Origin: Polaribacter reichenbachii
GTDB lineage: Bacteria > Bacteroidota > Bacteroidia > Flavobacteriales > Flavobacteriaceae
Direction: 5' to 3'
Assembly: GCF_001975665.1 (NCBI RefSeq)
Contig: NZ_CP019419.1
Coordinates: 2,046,001 to 2,110,000, forward strand
Length of the DNA: 64,000 bases
Shown here: positions 45,053-54,733 of the stretch, one piece after another
Position numbering within the stretch: position 1 is the stretch's first letter
Layout of the letters: each line of letters starts with the position of its first letter
Notes under the pieces: generated by a model
Seen by the model: only the letters and a program-made list of their open reading frames with translations
Database searches by the model: none
What the model was told of the DNA's origin: nothing
Position numbers and translations under genes: made by a program

Positions 45053-45060
45053 CAAATATA
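45053..45060 (-). promoter_or_regulatory. -7 promoter element for methyltransferase gene
   Basis: TATATTTG on the minus strand matches TAnnTTTG, 17 nt before the ATG at 45035. No promoter element is evident before the endonuclease gene. Confidence 0.5.
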
Positions 45061-45099
45061 AAAATAATCAAGAATTTATTTATGGTTAGCTATGTAATA

Positions 45100-46716
45100 T
45101 TATTCTTTCGTTTTTTTTAATGGCGAGTTAATCCAATAAGCCTCTTTAAAATTTGCTTTTGTGATTTTGCTTTCTGAAAGAGGTAAGTTTTTATTGACAA
45201 AGTTTTTTTGAAGCGGTAATTTTTTGTTCTCAAAAACTTCTTGTACAAATAGTTCTCTATATTGATTTAATTTGATGCTTGGTCTTTTGTCAATTTCAAA
45301 ACCGTTTACATCTTTAATTTTTGTAATATCAAAAGTAAAAAAGGAAGCGTAGTTTGGGTTTTTACTTTCATTTATAAAGTTAATTTTCTCTATAGATTTT
45401 TTATCAACATAAACAATAATAGTGTTTTTGGCTGTTTCCATATGCTTTACATCTGTTACGTTTAACTTTACATTTTTAAAGTAAATTTTAATTTTTTTAT
45501 GAAAAGGTGTTACTGTATTAAAATTTAATTGTCGATTAAAAGAAATTTTAAAAGTGTTGTTTTTTGAGTTAAAAGTAGTTTTAATAATCTTAAAATAATT
45601 ACCATTAGTTGCTTCGAAAAAATTGTTGAAAGAAATGTAATTTAAATACATTTTATCATTTTTTTGATTGTAATCTATGGTTATTGAATATTGAGGTTTT
45701 TTACTTTTTCTGTAAAATAGGTTGTAGTTTAACTTATGAATTGCAAAGTTGTTTTTAGAAATATAAATATATCCGCTTGCGAAGTATTCATAACTAGTTT
45801 TGTGTTTTTTTGAATTAAAGTATATTTTATAAAGCGGAGTATTGTCTGTATAAATTGTTTCTTTTAAAAATATTAAGTGATTATTTATAAAGTCTTTTTT
45901 AAAAATATTGGCAAATGAAAAAGACATTTTATCATAATTTCTAATGGCGTTTGTTAAGTCTAAAATATTTAATTCATTGCCTCCTAAAGGAGTTATATAA
46001 ACGCTTTCTGAGTATTTTCTACTTTTATTATCATAAGGAATAGTTAATGATGCATCCTGAATAAATTTTTGATTAATGCCATAATTGTAAACTAAAGTTT
46101 GATTTTTTTTATCCTTTAATTTATCTGATTTAAATCCATTATCATAAGATTCTAAAATGCCCTCATGAACGTTTAAATACTCAATAGCTTTTTCTGATTT
46201 TATTAATTTTTGATAAGTATTATCTGCAGGTTGTTGATAATCTCTGTAATACCCAATATATGAATGTGGTTGAGTAGGGTAGTTGTTTAAAATGTTTTCA
46301 ATAGCTTTTCTTACAATTTGTGCGCCAGATAAGGTTTTTTGCTTCTTTTTCTTTTCTTTATTCTTTTTAGAAGTTGTAATTACAATTTCTTGTAATTTGT
46401 TATTTGATTTGTTAAGATGAATAATATTAACAATATCTAATTTTAATTCAGAGAGCTTAATTTCTTTTGATTTATAACCAATAGAAGATATTCTAATAAT
46501 TGCATTTTGATAATATTTTATCGGGATTTCGAAATTACCATTTAAATCTGCATGTGTACCTCTATTGATGTTTTTTAGCATTACAGTAGCGTAAACAACT
46601 GGTTCTTTGGTAGAAGTGTCTATTACTTTATAAGATATTTTAGTTTGCTTTTCTTGACTATAAGTAGTGCTAGATAAAAAGAAGAGAATAATAAAAAGGC
46701 TAAATTTATTTATCAA
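45100..46716 (-). CDS. Carboxypeptidase-like regulatory domain protein
   Basis: Secreted protein of 538 aa. After a signal peptide (about 1-20) a carboxypeptidase-like regulatory domain runs to about 105 (VIDTSTKEPVVYATVMLKN, SIGYKSKEI, and an EIVITTSKK end). A Lys-rich linker (about 115-127) leads into a beta-rich region resembling the non-barrel part of DUF5686 proteins. Unlike the 836-aa DUF5686 protein elsewhere in the window it has no evident C-terminal barrel. The start appears to be TTG at 46716. Function is unknown. Confidence 0.75.
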   Translation of the reverse strand: MINKFSLFIILFFLSSTTYSQEKQTKISYKVIDTSTKEPVVYATVMLKNINRGTHADLNGNFEIPIKYYQNAIIRISSIGYKSKEIKLSELKLDIVNIIHLNKSNNKLQEIVITTSKKNKEKKKKQKTLSGAQIVRKAIENILNNYPTQPHSYIGYYRDYQQPADNTYQKLIKSEKAIEYLNVHEGILESYDNGFKSDKLKDKKNQTLVYNYGINQKFIQDASLTIPYDNKSRKYSESVYITPLGGNELNILDLTNAIRNYDKMSFSFANIFKKDFINNHLIFLKETIYTDNTPLYKIYFNSKKHKTSYEYFASGYIYISKNNFAIHKLNYNLFYRKSKKPQYSITIDYNQKNDKMYLNYISFNNFFEATNGNYFKIIKTTFNSKNNTFKISFNRQLNFNTVTPFHKKIKIYFKNVKLNVTDVKHMETAKNTIIVYVDKKSIEKINFINESKNPNYASFFTFDITKIKDVNGFEIDKRPSIKLNQYRELFVQEVFENKKLPLQKNFVNKNLPLSESKITKANFKEAYWINSPLKKTKE

Positions 46717-46748
46717 AAATAGATGTATTTAAATCAATTTAAAAGTAA

Positions 46749-46776
46749 AAACCACACCAAAAACATGGTGTGGTTT
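46749..46776 (-). terminator. Terminator after zinc metalloprotease gene
   Basis: An 11-bp perfect stem (AAACCACACCA with TGGTGTGGTTT) and 6-nt loop; on the minus strand it is followed by TTACTTTT. Confidence 0.75.
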
Positions 46777-46802
46777 AAATATAACTTTTAAATAATATTC
46801 AA

Positions 46803-49298
46803 TTATTTAGGTTCTAAAATCATATCGATTCTATCAACAACATCTTGTAAGTGGTAACGTCTTAATGTATTACCAGAATAAGCTGCTTTTTTAGCATCTC
46901 TTTGAATACGTTTTAACTCACCTCTTGCTACAGATTTTACATCAGATTGGTTAATAGTAATTCCTGATCTTTTTCTGTAACCACTGTTAGCTCCTCTTTG
47001 ATCTTTCGCTTTATTTAATAAATAATCTAATCGATCTAAATGTGCTCTTTGTAAGTTTCTTCTATATGTGTCTATAGATGCTCCATTGTAAATTTCAGTC
47101 CAAACACCTTTACGTAAATCACTCATCATATTAACAAGTGTATAAGATTTAGATGCCCCGTTTAAAGTTTCATTTTCTATCATTCTAGCCATTCTACCAG
47201 CATCTAAAATGTTGTTTAAATTTCTAGCTTGTAAACCACGAACTCTTTCTACAGAGCCAGAAAATTCAGTTTTGCTAAAAATGTTTTCATCGATCATCCA
47301 TTTAGGAGTTTTAAACAATTCATCAATAACAAATTGTAAAGCTTCTTTTTGAATAGCTTTATCTACGTGTGTATAAACAGCTCCTTCTTGGTCTGTAGTT
47401 TTATAGTTTTCGTAAACACCACCAATATTAGCAGAAACGTGTCCTATATATCTATTAAACTGACTTAAAACTTGGCCATACATTGTAGATAAGTTTTCGT
47501 AGGTTTCACCTTTTTCAGATGTCCATTCTTCTAATCTTGGTAAAATTCTTTGTAAATTTTTAATTCCGTACATAGAAGCTTTCATTGCATCATCACCTAA
47601 ATCTTCTGTTTGAGAACTAGGATCTACAACTCCACCTGCTTGTTGATGACCAAATCTATACATTGGATCTCCAGCGTGTTTTAAAATCCAAGAATCTAAA
47701 ACTGGTTTTTCTTCTTCAGCAGTTTTATCTAAAATTGGTCTATAACCCCAAGCAATTGCATATTTATCATAAACCCCAATGTTTGGCATTAAAGCAACAC
47801 CTTTATCTTCTGGCTGTGCAACATAATTAAAACGAGCATAATCCATAATAGAAGGTGCAGTTCCGTATTTTTTTGTGAATGATGCAGAACGTAAAGAATC
47901 TACAGGGTAAGCAGACGAACTCCCCATATTATGTGGTAATCCTAAAGTATGTCCTAATTCATGTGATGAAACAAATTTAATTAATTCACCCATTGTTTCT
48001 GTCTTAAAGTTATTCCCTCTTGCATCAGGATTAATTGCTGCAGTTTGAATAAAGAACCAGTTATGTAATAAAGACATTACATTATGATACCAGTTAATAT
48101 CAGATTCTAAAATTTCTCCAGAACGTGGGTCACTAACGTGAGGTCCATTTGCATTTGGTATAGGAGAAGCTAAATATCTAATAACAGAATAACGCACATC
48201 TTCTGGGCTATATTCTGGGTCTTCTTCTTTTGTTGGTGCTCTTTTTGCAATAATTGCATTTTTAAAACCTGCTGCTTCAAAAGCAACTTGCCAATCATTT
48301 ACACCTTGTATAATATAAGGAACCCATTCTTCTGGTGTAGCTCTATCTACATAATAAACAATTTGTTTTTTAGGCTCTACTAATTCACCTCTTTTAAACT
48401 TCTCAATATCTTCGTCTTTAACTTCTAAACGATATCTATCTAAATAAGCAACAGTTTTACTTTTTTGTGCATCTAAACCATAATCAGTTTGTCCACGTGC
48501 AAACCAACCAACTCTTTCATCAAAATAACGACGTTTCATTGGTACCTTTGGTAATAAAACCATAGAGTTACTCATTTCTAAAGTAATAGAACCCAAAGCA
48601 CTATTTGATGGTGCTTTGTTAGCAAAATATGTTTTTACGTGTCTTACTTCTATATTTTGAGGATAACTACTTACTCTGTCTATATAAGAACGTGTTTTAT
48701 CTAATCTTGTAGCTTGATAAAATTTTCTGTAAAATCCTGGGAAACCAAGAGGTTTTACATCTGTAGAAAATAAAGAAGTTGCATCGATTACAGTTGCTGT
48801 AGAATCTTTACTAAATGCTTTAATAGGAAAAGCAAATAAAATAGGCTCTAAGTTAGAGTTTACAACTGCTTCATGTACTGGTAATATTGTATCTGCAACA
48901 ACATTATGAGAAACAACTCTTAATAAAATTTGTTTTTGTTTCTTTTCCCAACGTAAAACTTGTGTGTTTGTTTTTCCGCCACCAAAACCAATTCCGCTAG
49001 CAGTTTTAGCGATTCTTGTTACCATTAACATTTCTCTTTTTAAAAGAGAATCAGGAATTTCGAATAAATAAGTATTGTCTTTTTGATGAACTTTAAATAA
49101 ACCTTCGTCAGTTTTATATTCTTTGGTAACTACCTTAGCATAAGGCTGAATTGCGCCTTTTTTAGGCTTTGGTTTCGGAGCAACCTTTTTAGGTTCTTCT
49201 TTCTTTTTTTTCTTCTTAAAAATTTGGGCTTCAGCGTTTGCAGAGAAACCTAAAACAAGAGCAAAAAGAAGTACTCTCGAAAATATTTTTTTAGTCAT
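46803..49298 (-). CDS. Secreted zinc-dependent metalloprotease (DUF5117/DUF5118 type)
   Basis: Large secreted zinc metalloprotease of 831 aa. The active-site motif is HELGHTLGLPH starting at His446, an HExxHxxGxxH zincin site. A signal peptide (about 1-24) is followed by an unusual lysine block (FKKKKKKEEPKK) and Pro/Lys-rich linker (about 27-50). The N-terminal half matches the DUF5118/DUF5117 arrangement typical of this Bacteroidota family. Substrates are unknown. It has its own terminator downstream. Confidence 0.9.
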   Translation of the reverse strand: MTKKIFSRVLLFALVLGFSANAEAQIFKKKKKKEEPKKVAPKPKPKKGAIQPYAKVVTKEYKTDEGLFKVHQKDNTYLFEIPDSLLKREMLMVTRIAKTASGIGFGGGKTNTQVLRWEKKQKQILLRVVSHNVVADTILPVHEAVVNSNLEPILFAFPIKAFSKDSTATVIDATSLFSTDVKPLGFPGFYRKFYQATRLDKTRSYIDRVSSYPQNIEVRHVKTYFANKAPSNSALGSITLEMSNSMVLLPKVPMKRRYFDERVGWFARGQTDYGLDAQKSKTVAYLDRYRLEVKDEDIEKFKRGELVEPKKQIVYYVDRATPEEWVPYIIQGVNDWQVAFEAAGFKNAIIAKRAPTKEEDPEYSPEDVRYSVIRYLASPIPNANGPHVSDPRSGEILESDINWYHNVMSLLHNWFFIQTAAINPDARGNNFKTETMGELIKFVSSHELGHTLGLPHNMGSSSAYPVDSLRSASFTKKYGTAPSIMDYARFNYVAQPEDKGVALMPNIGVYDKYAIAWGYRPILDKTAEEEKPVLDSWILKHAGDPMYRFGHQQAGGVVDPSSQTEDLGDDAMKASMYGIKNLQRILPRLEEWTSEKGETYENLSTMYGQVLSQFNRYIGHVSANIGGVYENYKTTDQEGAVYTHVDKAIQKEALQFVIDELFKTPKWMIDENIFSKTEFSGSVERVRGLQARNLNNILDAGRMARMIENETLNGASKSYTLVNMMSDLRKGVWTEIYNGASIDTYRRNLQRAHLDRLDYLLNKAKDQRGANSGYRKRSGITINQSDVKSVARGELKRIQRDAKKAAYSGNTLRRYHLQDVVDRIDMILEPK

Positions 49299-49515
49299 AA
49301 TGTGTAATTTGAATTGTTTTCGAAATTACGGAAACTTTAAAAAACTAAAACCTTAAAGTTTTGTTAAAGAGGATGTGTAACTGTATTATTTAAAAAATTA
49401 TAAAAAAAACTTCTTAGATTCAATGTTGTAACGCAACAAATCGTATTGTTTTTTTTGTTCTTAATTTTAAAAAAAATATATTTTATAAGTTGTTTTTCAG
49501 GTTTCTAGATTTTGT

Positions 49516-49567
49516 TATATACTAAAAAACCACTGACTAAAAATAGTCAGTGGTTTTTTAGTATATA
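49516..49567 (-). terminator. Long terminator hairpin after LruC gene
   Basis: A 22-bp perfect stem (49517-49538 with 49545-49566) and 6-nt loop; the core CCACTGACT pairs with AGTCAGTGG. The A/T arms act as the T-tract on either strand. Confidence 0.9.
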
Positions 49568-49576
49568 TGTTTAACT

Positions 49577-51325
49577 TTAATCTTTTAAGTTTGTTTCAAC
49601 TCTGTATCCATTTTTGTCTAGAAACCAATCTTTTTTTGTTGTACCACCAGATGTTGCCCACTTAGCAAAATAGTTATAGGCTTCTGTAATAATTACTTTT
49701 TCTTTTGGTGCTCTATACTCTCCTGTTATATTAATAGCCCAAGGTAAACCTGTAGGAGATTTAAAATCACCATCACTATCTTTTACATCTCCAGACGTTT
49801 CTATAGTAGTCGTTGTTGGGTAATAAGTAGTTGCTTTCGTTGGTAAATGTACTTCTTTAAGTCTGTTTTTGTTTACGATTAAAAAAGGATTAAAAGGTGC
49901 AGTACCTAGAGCTGCAGTTGTTATAGGGGTTTCAAATACAATTGATATTGTATTGCTTATACCTACATTAATGTGAGAGTTATCAAAGAATATAATTACT
50001 GCATTTTGTTGAGATTGCTCGGTTCCGTTTGCGTTATTTTGAATAAATCCTTCTGTTAAATTTTGTCCTATAACACTTGATATTGCAGATGGTGAAACAC
50101 CTTCTAGTTCTAAACCAAACCCGTTTGTATAACTTGCTCCAATAGATTCAACGATATAGTTATAGTCTAATTGAGTTACTTTGTTTTCTGCATCTAAAAT
50201 AGTTTGAATATTGTAACTTATCACTAAATCATTAAAATCATAATCACCAGCATAAGGCCATAAATCCTCAAAAGCTAACGTTGCGTTTGTTAATTCAGAT
50301 GGATAATACATTTTATTATTAACACTTGTACAATCACCAGCAACGGTTTCTGTAATTACAATATTGTCAATAAAATTACCATAACTTCCATTGTCAACAG
50401 CTTCAAAAATAAAATAAGTGTCTTGTTGATCATCAGGTACAGTGTAAGTTCCTGAATATTGTACCCATTCAGATTTGCCTGTAGACATATTTGCTTCTAT
50501 GGTTGCAGTAGCTAAGTTTTCTCCAATTCTAACTACAGCATTATCTACACCAGTTCTTCCACGATGCCAAACAGACCAGCTTATTTCTGCGCCAGGACTT
50601 GTACAAATACGCTGATATAAAGCAGAGCTTAGATTTGCATTTAATTCTGCAAAGTAAGTTCCGTTTTGAGCTGTTACACCATTAAATCCAGATTTCCATA
50701 ACTCAATTTTATTATCCGTAGCAGTTGTAGACCAGCCCTCAACATTAGTTTCGTCCGTTATTGTATAAGTATTTGGGAGTTTTGGTCCGTTTTCAAAATC
50801 ACTATTTAAAAAGAAGTTATCTGTACAAATAGAACAAGCATCAGTGTTTGTTTTAGATGTACTTGTTGTTTTGCTTGAAGACTTATTTTCTGATTTAAAA
50901 TTAATTTGATTATTTGTAATCGTTATAATTTCTGATGTATATTCAAGGCCATCTTTTCTTAAAACATATACTTTATCATAAACACTTGATAAGCTAAAAG
51001 AATGGTTAAGTTCACCATCATATGGTTTACCAGAGTATAACAAATAATTTAAGGCATCAGAAATATTTTCTTCTTCTGTGTTTGAATTTTCTGAGTATGC
51101 AAAAACTTCGTATTTTACAAAAGGGGTAGCATCTGTAATAGATAATGTTACCGCTCTTTCTGTTTCAAAGTTAAAATTATCAGGAATTGATAAATTTTCT
51201 AAAACATTTATAGGAGTCTCTGTAATGTCTTCTGATTCTGGGTTTTGAATGTCATCTGCATTTGGCACACAAGAGCTAAGAATAAGCAAAAAAGATAATA
51301 CAAGGTAAAAGTTAAATGTTTTCAT
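49577..51325 (-). CDS. LruC-domain lipoprotein
   Basis: Surface lipoprotein of 582 aa with a lipobox at LSSC (Cys19). A middle domain (about 165-330), starting CSICTDNFFLNSDFENG and containing GWSTTATDNKIELWKSGFNG, looks like a jelly-roll, DUF642-like carbohydrate-binding module. The C-terminal region contains AFEDLWPYAGDYDFNDLVISY (in part DLWPYAGDYDFNDLVI), the LruC domain signature. It is monocistronic with a strong terminator. The function is unknown; surface adhesion or glycan binding is an inference. Confidence 0.85.
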   Translation of the reverse strand: MKTFNFYLVLSFLLILSSCVPNADDIQNPESEDITETPINVLENLSIPDNFNFETERAVTLSITDATPFVKYEVFAYSENSNTEEENISDALNYLLYSGKPYDGELNHSFSLSSVYDKVYVLRKDGLEYTSEIITITNNQINFKSENKSSSKTTSTSKTNTDACSICTDNFFLNSDFENGPKLPNTYTITDETNVEGWSTTATDNKIELWKSGFNGVTAQNGTYFAELNANLSSALYQRICTSPGAEISWSVWHRGRTGVDNAVVRIGENLATATIEANMSTGKSEWVQYSGTYTVPDDQQDTYFIFEAVDNGSYGNFIDNIVITETVAGDCTSVNNKMYYPSELTNATLAFEDLWPYAGDYDFNDLVISYNIQTILDAENKVTQLDYNYIVESIGASYTNGFGLELEGVSPSAISSVIGQNLTEGFIQNNANGTEQSQQNAVIIFFDNSHINVGISNTISIVFETPITTAALGTAPFNPFLIVNKNRLKEVHLPTKATTYYPTTTTIETSGDVKDSDGDFKSPTGLPWAINITGEYRAPKEKVIITEAYNYFAKWATSGGTTKKDWFLDKNGYRVETNLKD

Positions 51326-51503
51326 TATATAAAGGTATTAATGTTTTTTTATATTATGTGGTAAAGATATACATATAGAGGTATTATTTTTTAAAATAAA
51401 GATTAGTTCAGTCTTTGTTGCATTAAATTGCAAGCAAGTGCCGACGAATGGTATTTGATTTCATAAATTTTATAAAAAGTTTACGAAGTATAGTTCTAAA
51501 ATA

Positions 51504-51537
51504 CAAAAAAAAAGACTGCCTTTTTAGACAGTCTTTC
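51504..51537 (-). terminator. Terminator after metK
   Basis: On the minus strand AAAGACTGTC pairs with GGCAGTCTTT (one wobble), followed by a T-run. Confidence 0.85.
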
Positions 51538-51562
51538 TATAAAATATTATTTTAAAACGCTT

Positions 51563-52819
51563 TTACGACTTAAAAGCTTCTTTAATAGTATCTACGTAAT
51601 CTAATTTTTCCCATGTAAAAGTTTCAACTTCTTCAGAAACTGTTTCTCCCATAGGATTTGTAAATGTAACCGTTTTTACTTCTGGAGTCCTACCCATATG
51701 TCCATAAGCAGAAGTTTCTGAGTAAATAGGTGTTCTTAATTTTAAACGTTGTTCTATAAAATAAGGACGCATGTCAAAAATTTCTTCAACTTTTTTACTG
51801 ATTTCTCCATCAGATAAAGCTACAGTAGCTGTGCCATAAGTTTCTACATTTATACTTGTTGGTTTAGCAACACCAATGGCATAAGAAACTTGAACCAAAA
51901 CTTCTTTACACAAACCTGCAGCTACTAAATTTTTAGCAATATGTCTGGTTGCATACGCTCCAGATCTATCTACTTTACTTGGGTCTTTACCAGAAAAAGC
52001 TCCACCTCCATGAGCACCTTTTCCTCCATAAGTATCTACAATAATTTTACGACCAGTTAAACCAGTATCTCCATGAGGACCACCAATAACAAAAATTCCT
52101 GTTGGGTTTATGTGATACGTAATATCATCAGTAAATAATTTTTGAATATGAGCAGGCAATTTTGCAACAACTCTAGGAATTAAAATCTCAACAATATCTT
52201 TTTTAATTTTTGATAACATTACTTCTTCTGAAGTATTAAAATCGTCATGTTGTGTAGAGATTACAATGGCATCAATTCTTTGCGGAACGTTATCATCAGA
52301 ATACTCAATAGTAACCTGACTTTTTGCATCTGGTCTTAAATAAGTAATGTCTGAATTTTCTCTTCGGATTTCTGCTAATTCTTTTAACAATCTGTGAGAT
52401 AATTCTAAAGCCAAAGGCATATAGTTTTCGGTTTCGTCTGTAGCGTAACCAAACATCATTCCTTGATCTCCAGCACCTTGTTCTTCTGGGCTAGATCTAT
52501 CAACTCCTTGATTAATATCTGGTGATTGTTCATGAATTGCAGATAAAACTCCACAGGAATTTCCATCAAACATGTATTCTCCTTTAGTGTAACCAATTTT
52601 GTTGATTACATCTCTGGCAATTTTTTGAACGTCTAAGTACGTTTTAGATTTTACTTCACCTGCTAACACTACTTGACCTGTTGTAACTAAAGTTTCACAA
52701 GCTACTTTACTATCTTTATCAAAAGCTAAAAAGTTATCGATTAAAGCGTCAGATATCTGATCTGCAACTTTATCTGGATGTCCTTCTGAAACACTTTCTG
52801 ATGTAAATAAATACGACAT
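51563..52819 (-). CDS. metK: S-adenosylmethionine synthetase
   Basis: Cytoplasmic SAM synthetase of 418 aa that makes SAM from methionine and ATP. The N-terminal [15 protein letters not shown], the ATP-binding [12 protein letters not shown] and [19 protein letters not shown] (about 271-289) are all intact. Length fits bacterial MetK, slightly long. It is divergent from the SAM-riboswitch-controlled methionine operon, so SAM production and its precursor supply face one another. A -7 element at 52976-52983 gives a leader of about 150 nt with hairpin potential. Confidence 0.97.
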   Translation of the reverse strand: MSYLFTSESVSEGHPDKVADQISDALIDNFLAFDKDSKVACETLVTTGQVVLAGEVKSKTYLDVQKIARDVINKIGYTKGEYMFDGNSCGVLSAIHEQSPDINQGVDRSSPEEQGAGDQGMMFGYATDETENYMPLALELSHRLLKELAEIRRENSDITYLRPDAKSQVTIEYSDDNVPQRIDAIVISTQHDDFNTSEEVMLSKIKKDIVEILIPRVVAKLPAHIQKLFTDDITYHINPTGIFVIGGPHGDTGLTGRKIIVDTYGGKGAHGGGAFSGKDPSKVDRSGAYATRHIAKNLVAAGLCKEVLVQVSYAIGVAKPTSINVETYGTATVALSDGEISKKVEEIFDMRPYFIEQRLKLRTPIYSETSAYGHMGRTPEVKTVTFTNPMGETVSEEVETFTWEKLDYVDTIKEAFKS

Positions 52820-52911
52820 AAATTTATATGTATTTTAAATAAATTATAATAATAAATGATTGCTTTGTCGCTAAAAGAAGTAGGAAATTACTGCTTTAGC
52901 ATTTTTTGTTT

Positions 52912-52932
52912 AAACTGAATTAATTTCAGTTT
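52912..52932 (-). other. Hairpin in metK leader
   Basis: AACTGAA pairs with TTCAGTT around a 5-nt loop, extendable by one pair, in the untranslated leader of metK. A second stem (GCTAAA at 52870-52875 with TTTAGC at 52895-52900) lies closer to the gene. I could not match the leader to a known SAM riboswitch class. Confidence 0.4.
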
Positions 52933-52975
52933 CAGAGGTTGCAATCAGTTCAAATTTTTCCTCTGTATTGAAATG

Positions 52976-52983
52976 CAAATTTA
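52976..52983 (-). promoter_or_regulatory. -7 promoter element for metK
   Basis: TAAATTTG on the minus strand matches TAnnTTTG; transcription would begin about 150 nt before the metK ATG. Confidence 0.45.
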
Positions 52984-53092
52984 CATCATTCTTAGAAATA
53001 ATTGCATTTTTATAAAAAAAATATTCTTTTTTAGGGTTAATTCGTAAAATACTATCAATTTGTTAAATAAAACAAAATAAATTGAATTTTAC

Positions 53093-53124
53093 TTGGATAT
53101 TAAATTTTTCTATTGCAATATTTG
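53093..53124 (+). promoter_or_regulatory. Promoter of the methionine operon
   Basis: TTG at 53093-53095 and AATATTTG at 53117-53124 (7 of 8 to TAnnTTTG) are spaced 21 nt apart, the arrangement expected for Bacteroidota -33/-7 elements. The SAM aptamer begins about 30 nt downstream. Confidence 0.55.
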
Positions 53125-53153
53125 TACTCACAAAGTTCAATAACTTATTGAAA

Positions 53154-53281
53154 TGTTATCAAGAAAGGTGAAGGGATTAGACCCAATGAAGCCTTAGCAA
53201 CCCTTTGTTATGCTGAAATCTATTCAGTGTTTTAAAGAAGGTGCTAAATTCTACTCAACTATTTTAGTTGGATAGATAACA
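53154..53281 (+). ncRNA. SAM-I riboswitch (S-box aptamer)
   Basis: The 5' UTR of the methionine operon folds as a SAM-I aptamer. P1 pairs 53154-53160 (TGTTATC) with 53275-53281 (GATAACA). The conserved core reads GAAGGGATTAGACCCAATG and then AAGCCTTAGCAACC (53170-53202). The J3/4-P3 strand AAGGTGCTAAATTCT is at 53238-53252, and P4 is CAACT/AGTTG at 53256-53270. High SAM should reduce expression of metY and the genes behind it. Confidence 0.92.
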
Positions 53282-53340
53282 AAAATGAATATTCCAAATA
53301 CGGATATTTAATTTTCTTAATAACATTTTTCTAGTAAACA

Positions 53341-53372
53341 CATCAATAAAAATTGATGATTTTGACTTTTGT
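53341..53372 (+). terminator. Candidate riboswitch expression-platform hairpin
   Basis: CATCAAT-AAAA-ATTGATG is a perfect 7-bp hairpin followed by ATTTTGACTTTTGTTTT, about 60 nt after the SAM aptamer and 47 nt before metY. It may be the intrinsic terminator the riboswitch controls; an anti-terminator pairing was not worked out. Confidence 0.5.
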
Positions 53373-53404
53373 TTTAATTATTTATTAACTCAAAAAATAG
53401 AAAA

Positions 53405-54679
53405 ATGAGTACACACAAATTAGCAACTAACGCGTTGCACGCAGGTCATGATGTAAAAGCAAATGGAGGAACAAGAGCAGTGCCTATTTATCAAACATCA
53501 TCGTATGTTTTTAATGATTCAGAACACGCAGCAAATCTTTTTTCATTAAAAGAGTTAGGTTTTATCTATACAAGATTAAATAACCCAACAAATCAAATTT
53601 TACAAGAACGTTTAGCAGCTGTAGAAGGTGGAATAGGAGCTGTAGTTTTTGCTTCTGGAACATCTGCAATTTCAACTGGATTGTTAACGCTTTTAAAAGC
53701 AGGAGATCATATTGTAGCATCAAGTAGTTTATATGGAGGTACGTACAATTTATTAAATGTAACTTTACCAAGATTGAGTATTACAACTACGTTTGTTGAT
53801 GCTTCTAATCCTGATAATTTTAAGGATGCTGTACAAGAAAATACAAGAGCATTTTTTGTAGAATCTTTAGGGAATCCGAAGTTAGATGTATTAGATTTAG
53901 AAGCAATTGCTGAGCATTCTAAAGCAGCAGAAGTTCCTTTTATTGTAGATAATACTGTGGCTACACCAGCTTTATTAAACCCAATTAAACACGGAGCAAA
54001 TATTGTAATTCATTCCTTAACAAAATATATTGGTGGTCAAGGAACATCTTTAGGTGGTGCTATTATTGATACAGGAACTTTTAACTGGGCAAATGGAAAA
54101 TTTCCAGAATTTACAGAGCCTTCTGCAGGTTATCATGGTTTAAAATATCATGAAGTTTTAGGTGCAGCATCTTATACTTTTAAATTAATTTTAGAAGGAT
54201 TACGTGATTTTGGTGGAGCATTAAGTCCAACAAACGCATTTAATATTATTCAAGGTTTAGAAACTTTACCAGTTAGAATTAAACAACACTCAGAAAATGC
54301 ATTGGCTTTAGCAACTTGGTTAGAAGCGCAAGAAGAAGTTGCTTGGGTAAACTATCCTGGTTTAGAAAGTAGTAAATACAATGATTTAGCTAAAAAATAT
54401 TTGCCAAAAGGACAAAGTGGAATTGTAACTTTTGGTCATAAAGGCGGATTTGAAGCTGCAAAAACCATTGCAGATAAAACAAAAGTTTTCTCTTTATTAG
54501 CAAATATTGGAGATACAAAATCATTAATCATTCATCCAGCAAGTACAACACATCAACAATTAGATGAAGCTCAGCAAGAAAGTGCTGGAGTTTCTCAAGA
54601 TTTAATTCGTTTGTCTGTAGGTATTGAAGATTTGGAAGATTTAAAAGCAGATTTAAAAGCAGCTTTTTCAGAAATATAA
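53405..54679 (+). CDS. metY: O-acetylhomoserine sulfhydrylase
   Basis: PLP enzyme of 424 aa in the Cys/Met-metabolism family that makes homocysteine from O-acetylhomoserine and sulfide. The PLP lysine is in HSLTKYIGGQGTS (about 205-217), and the N-terminal YQTSSYVFNDSEHAANLFSLKELGFIYTRLNNPT (in part FIYTRLNNPT) is typical. The length above 420 aa favours MetY over the 380-400-aa cystathionine synthases. It is the first gene after the SAM-I riboswitch, and the homoserine acetyltransferase fusion follows. Confidence 0.92.
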   Translation: MSTHKLATNALHAGHDVKANGGTRAVPIYQTSSYVFNDSEHAANLFSLKELGFIYTRLNNPTNQILQERLAAVEGGIGAVVFASGTSAISTGLLTLLKAGDHIVASSSLYGGTYNLLNVTLPRLSITTTFVDASNPDNFKDAVQENTRAFFVESLGNPKLDVLDLEAIAEHSKAAEVPFIVDNTVATPALLNPIKHGANIVIHSLTKYIGGQGTSLGGAIIDTGTFNWANGKFPEFTEPSAGYHGLKYHEVLGAASYTFKLILEGLRDFGGALSPTNAFNIIQGLETLPVRIKQHSENALALATWLEAQEEVAWVNYPGLESSKYNDLAKKYLPKGQSGIVTFGHKGGFEAAKTIADKTKVFSLLANIGDTKSLIIHPASTTHQQLDEAQQESAGVSQDLIRLSVGIEDLEDLKADLKAAFSEI

Positions 54680-54733
54680 ATTTTTATTTCCTGCAAAATT
54701 TTTAAAACCTTGTAGGTATTAATTGTAATAAAT

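Noticed and set aside
52820..52975. A second SAM-I riboswitch in front of metK
   Set aside because: The conserved core segments seen at 53170-53252 are absent, so only unspecific hairpins can be claimed.
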